DNA from: Pelagibacterales bacterium SAG-MED31
GTDB lineage: Bacteria; Pseudomonadota; Alphaproteobacteria; HIMB59; GCA-002718135
Assembly (NCBI GenBank): GCA_014653715.1
Contig: JACWEB010000003.1
Coordinates: 1-61,716, forward strand
DNA length: 61,716 nucleotides
Direction: 5' to 3'
Positions 60,007 to 61,716 of the stretch are shown here, piece by piece. The notes under the pieces were generated by a model. That model made no database searches. It was given only the letters and a program-made list of their open reading frames with translations, and was not told the DNA's origin. A program made the translations under genes and the position numbers. The stretch's first letter is position 1; the number at the start of each line of letters is the position of its first letter.

Positions 60007-60589
60007 TGTTTTTTATAAATTTTTTTAATAACAGTTTATATGACTCATTTATTTGCTTAAACTTTTCTTCAGCTTTTTTATTATTTCCATTTACATCAGG
60101 ATGAAAGATTTTCACTAACTTTTTGTAATTTTTCTTAATTTTATCAAGAGAAATAGGAATTTCCAGGTTTAAATCTTTTAATGCTTTAGTATCTTTGATT
60201 GTCATAGTTTCATCATGAAGCTTATTTTTAAAGTAATTGTCATTAATTTTTTCATCTTCATTTTTGATAAAATCGTCAGTATATTGATTAAATTCATCAA
60301 AAACACTTTTGTAATTACCTTTAAGTGGCCAAGAAGGTCGGTCCCATATAGTATCATTTCTCATAGAGTTCTCAATTTGGTTAACTGTCATACCTTTATA
60401 AAAATCCCAAGATTTATTATATTCTTTTACATGATCGAGGCAAAAGTAGAAATATTCGTTTAATTTTATTCTTGATTTTGGAGCTCTAAATTCACCTTTT
60501 TCATTGCATACATTTGAGTCACACTTTTTGAAAGGATTTTTTTCCCAAGATAAATTATTTTTTTGAATATCAAATTTAAATTTACTCAT
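59996..60589 (-). CDS. J-domain protein (C-terminal DnaJ domain)
   Basis: IKKNYKKLVKIFHPDVNGNNKKAEEKFKQINESYKLL with HPD. Confidence 0.9.
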   Translation of the reverse strand: MSKFKFDIQKNNLSWEKNPFKKCDSNVCNEKGEFRAPKSRIKLNEYFYFCLDHVKEYNKSWDFYKGMTVNQIENSMRNDTIWDRPSWPLKGNYKSVFDEFNQYTDDFIKNEDEKINDNYFKNKLHDETMTIKDTKALKDLNLEIPISLDKIKKNYKKLVKIFHPDVNGNNKKAEEKFKQINESYKLLLKKFIKNNGN

Positions 60590-60612
60590 ATTTTAATATA
60601 TAGTTTAAAAAA

Positions 60613-60867
60613 ATGAATCGCACAAAAAGAATCAAAAATATTTTAGAAAAACATTTTAATGATATTAGTATTGAAGTAACAGATAATTCAAGTTTACATA
60701 AAGGTCACAATAATTTTGATGGCACTGGTCAAAGTCATATTTTTATTCAGCTTACAAAAAATACCTCACTAAAATTAAATAGATTAGAGGTACATAGAAA
60801 AATAAATTTTTTATTATCCAAAGAATTTGAAAAAGGTTTGCACTCATTAGAAATAAAAATTATGTAA
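60613..60867 (+). CDS. bolA: BolA family protein
   Basis: SIEVTDNSSLHKGHNNFDGTGQSHIFIQL...EVHRKINFLLSKEFEKGLHSLEIKI. Confidence 0.9.
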   Translation: MNRTKRIKNILEKHFNDISIEVTDNSSLHKGHNNFDGTGQSHIFIQLTKNTSLKLNRLEVHRKINFLLSKEFEKGLHSLEIKIM

Positions 60868-61714
60868 TAATTTTTACTTGAATTTTAGAAATTTGTTTTC
60901 TTGAGTGCGATAAAACTTTATAAATAAAATATTCATCTTTTACAGTTTCACCAAATAGAGGAATTCTTTTAGCGATTTCTAATACATGTCCAGAAATTGT
61001 TGAAGCTTCACTAAGAGGTGAATCAAGATCAAAGTGCTTGTATAAATCTTTGAGATTTTTTTCTCCATTTGTAATAATTACTCCATCACCAATTTTTTTA
61101 AACTGTTCATCAGCTAGATCAATTTCATCAACTATCTCACCAACTATTTCTTCAATTATGTCTTCTAAGGTGATAAGACCTAATAATTCACCATATTCAT
61201 CTACTATAAATGCTATGTGCTCTTTCTTATTTTTAAAGGCAACTAATTGCTCCAAAAGATTTGTTGTTTCAGGAATGAACCAGGGTTTAGATATTTTGTC
61301 AAAGATAATTTCTTTAAAACTTTCTTTTTTTGAAAGATCGAAATTTAATGTTCTTACATTCAATAATCCAATTATGTTTTCAGGATTATTTTCCCAAAAT
61401 GGAATTCTTGTATATCTTGAATTATTAATTTTTTTTATAATTTCATCAATATCTAGTGAGCTATCAATGGAATAAATATTTTTTCTATGGGTAAACACCT
61501 CTTCCACTGTTGTATCATTTAGTGCAAGGATACTTTGTAGCATATCCTTTTCATGTTCTGAATCAGGGCTAGAAGTCTTGTACATATCAATAACTCCTTG
61601 AAGCTCTTCTTCAGACTGTTTATCATTAAACTTATCATCTTCTTTTTGTTTTTTTAGAAATATTTGTCTAACAACCAAATTTATTAAAAAAATTACAGGG
61701 TAAAGAATTTTACT
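60860..61714 (-). CDS. CNNM/CorC-HlyC-type CBS-domain protein (N-terminus beyond window)
   Basis: Two CBS motifs and CorC_HlyC C-terminus (IAFIVDEYGELLGLITLEDIIEEIVGEI). The frame stays open to the window edge (SKILYPVIFLINLVVRQIF), so the listed TTG is not the true start. Confidence 0.85.
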   Translation of the reverse strand, partial: SKILYPVIFLINLVVRQIFLKKQKEDDKFNDKQSEEELQGVIDMYKTSSPDSEHEKDMLQSILALNDTTVEEVFTHRKNIYSIDSSLDIDEIIKKINNSRYTRIPFWENNPENIIGLLNVRTLNFDLSKKESFKEIIFDKISKPWFIPETTNLLEQLVAFKNKKEHIAFIVDEYGELLGLITLEDIIEEIVGEIVDEIDLADEQFKKIGDGVIITNGEKNLKDLYKHFDLDSPLSEASTISGHVLEIAKRIPLFGETVKDEYFIYKVLSHSRKQISKIQVKIIT

Positions 61715-61716
61715 AA

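Noticed and set aside
61038-61475. 145-aa + strand ORF opposite the CorC-like gene
   Set aside because: Fully antisense to a gene with clear CBS/CorC motifs; low-complexity Ser/Ile composition typical of a shadow ORF.
1-61716. CRISPR arrays, tRNA/rRNA genes, IS elements, prophage or classical defence islands
   Set aside because: No regularly spaced repeats, tRNA-like cloverleaf segments, transposase or phage motifs were recognised by eye; tRNAscan-SE and Infernal would be needed to be certain.

Overview
AT-rich (roughly 30% GC by eye), densely packed bacterial chromosomal segment. Gene content suggests a streamlined, probably marine alphaproteobacterium: ALAS-type hemA, class I lysyl-tRNA synthetase, three-gene pntAA/pntAB/pntB, COX15-type ctaA, and a bolA-dnaJ-cobS-cobT cluster. 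I saw no rRNA, tRNA, CRISPR array, prophage or IS element. Most of the window is ordinary metabolism in tightly overlapping operons. The main clusters are a heme operon (hemC-D-like fusion, hemE, hemH, hemF, hemJ), a peptide ABC transporter, a Lys1/Lys9-like saccharopine pair, uvrB, pyk, PFK, PntAB, ctaA, FNR/ferredoxin, MarR-lysK-pyrD-HAD, rpmB, queuosine transporter-tgt, and cobST. The most unusual locus is at 20892-24556 (- strand). There, a near-complete second copy of the peptide-binding protein of the nearby ABC transporter is fused in frame to a coiled-coil linker, two small domains and a C-terminal caspase-like (C14) domain with an intact His/Cys dyad and an EF-hand-like loop. It is followed directly by a trypsin-like protease that has lost its His/Asp half. 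Other points of note are the HemC fusion with an unusual active-site motif, paired TTTGTATACAAA palindromes over the marR start codon, a perfect hairpin between SBP and permease genes, a 105-bp exact in-frame tandem duplication in a MotB/OmpA-like stalk protein, and ctaA divergent from a ferredoxin reductase/adrenodoxin-type ferredoxin pair. All assignments come from reading motifs. No database search was run.
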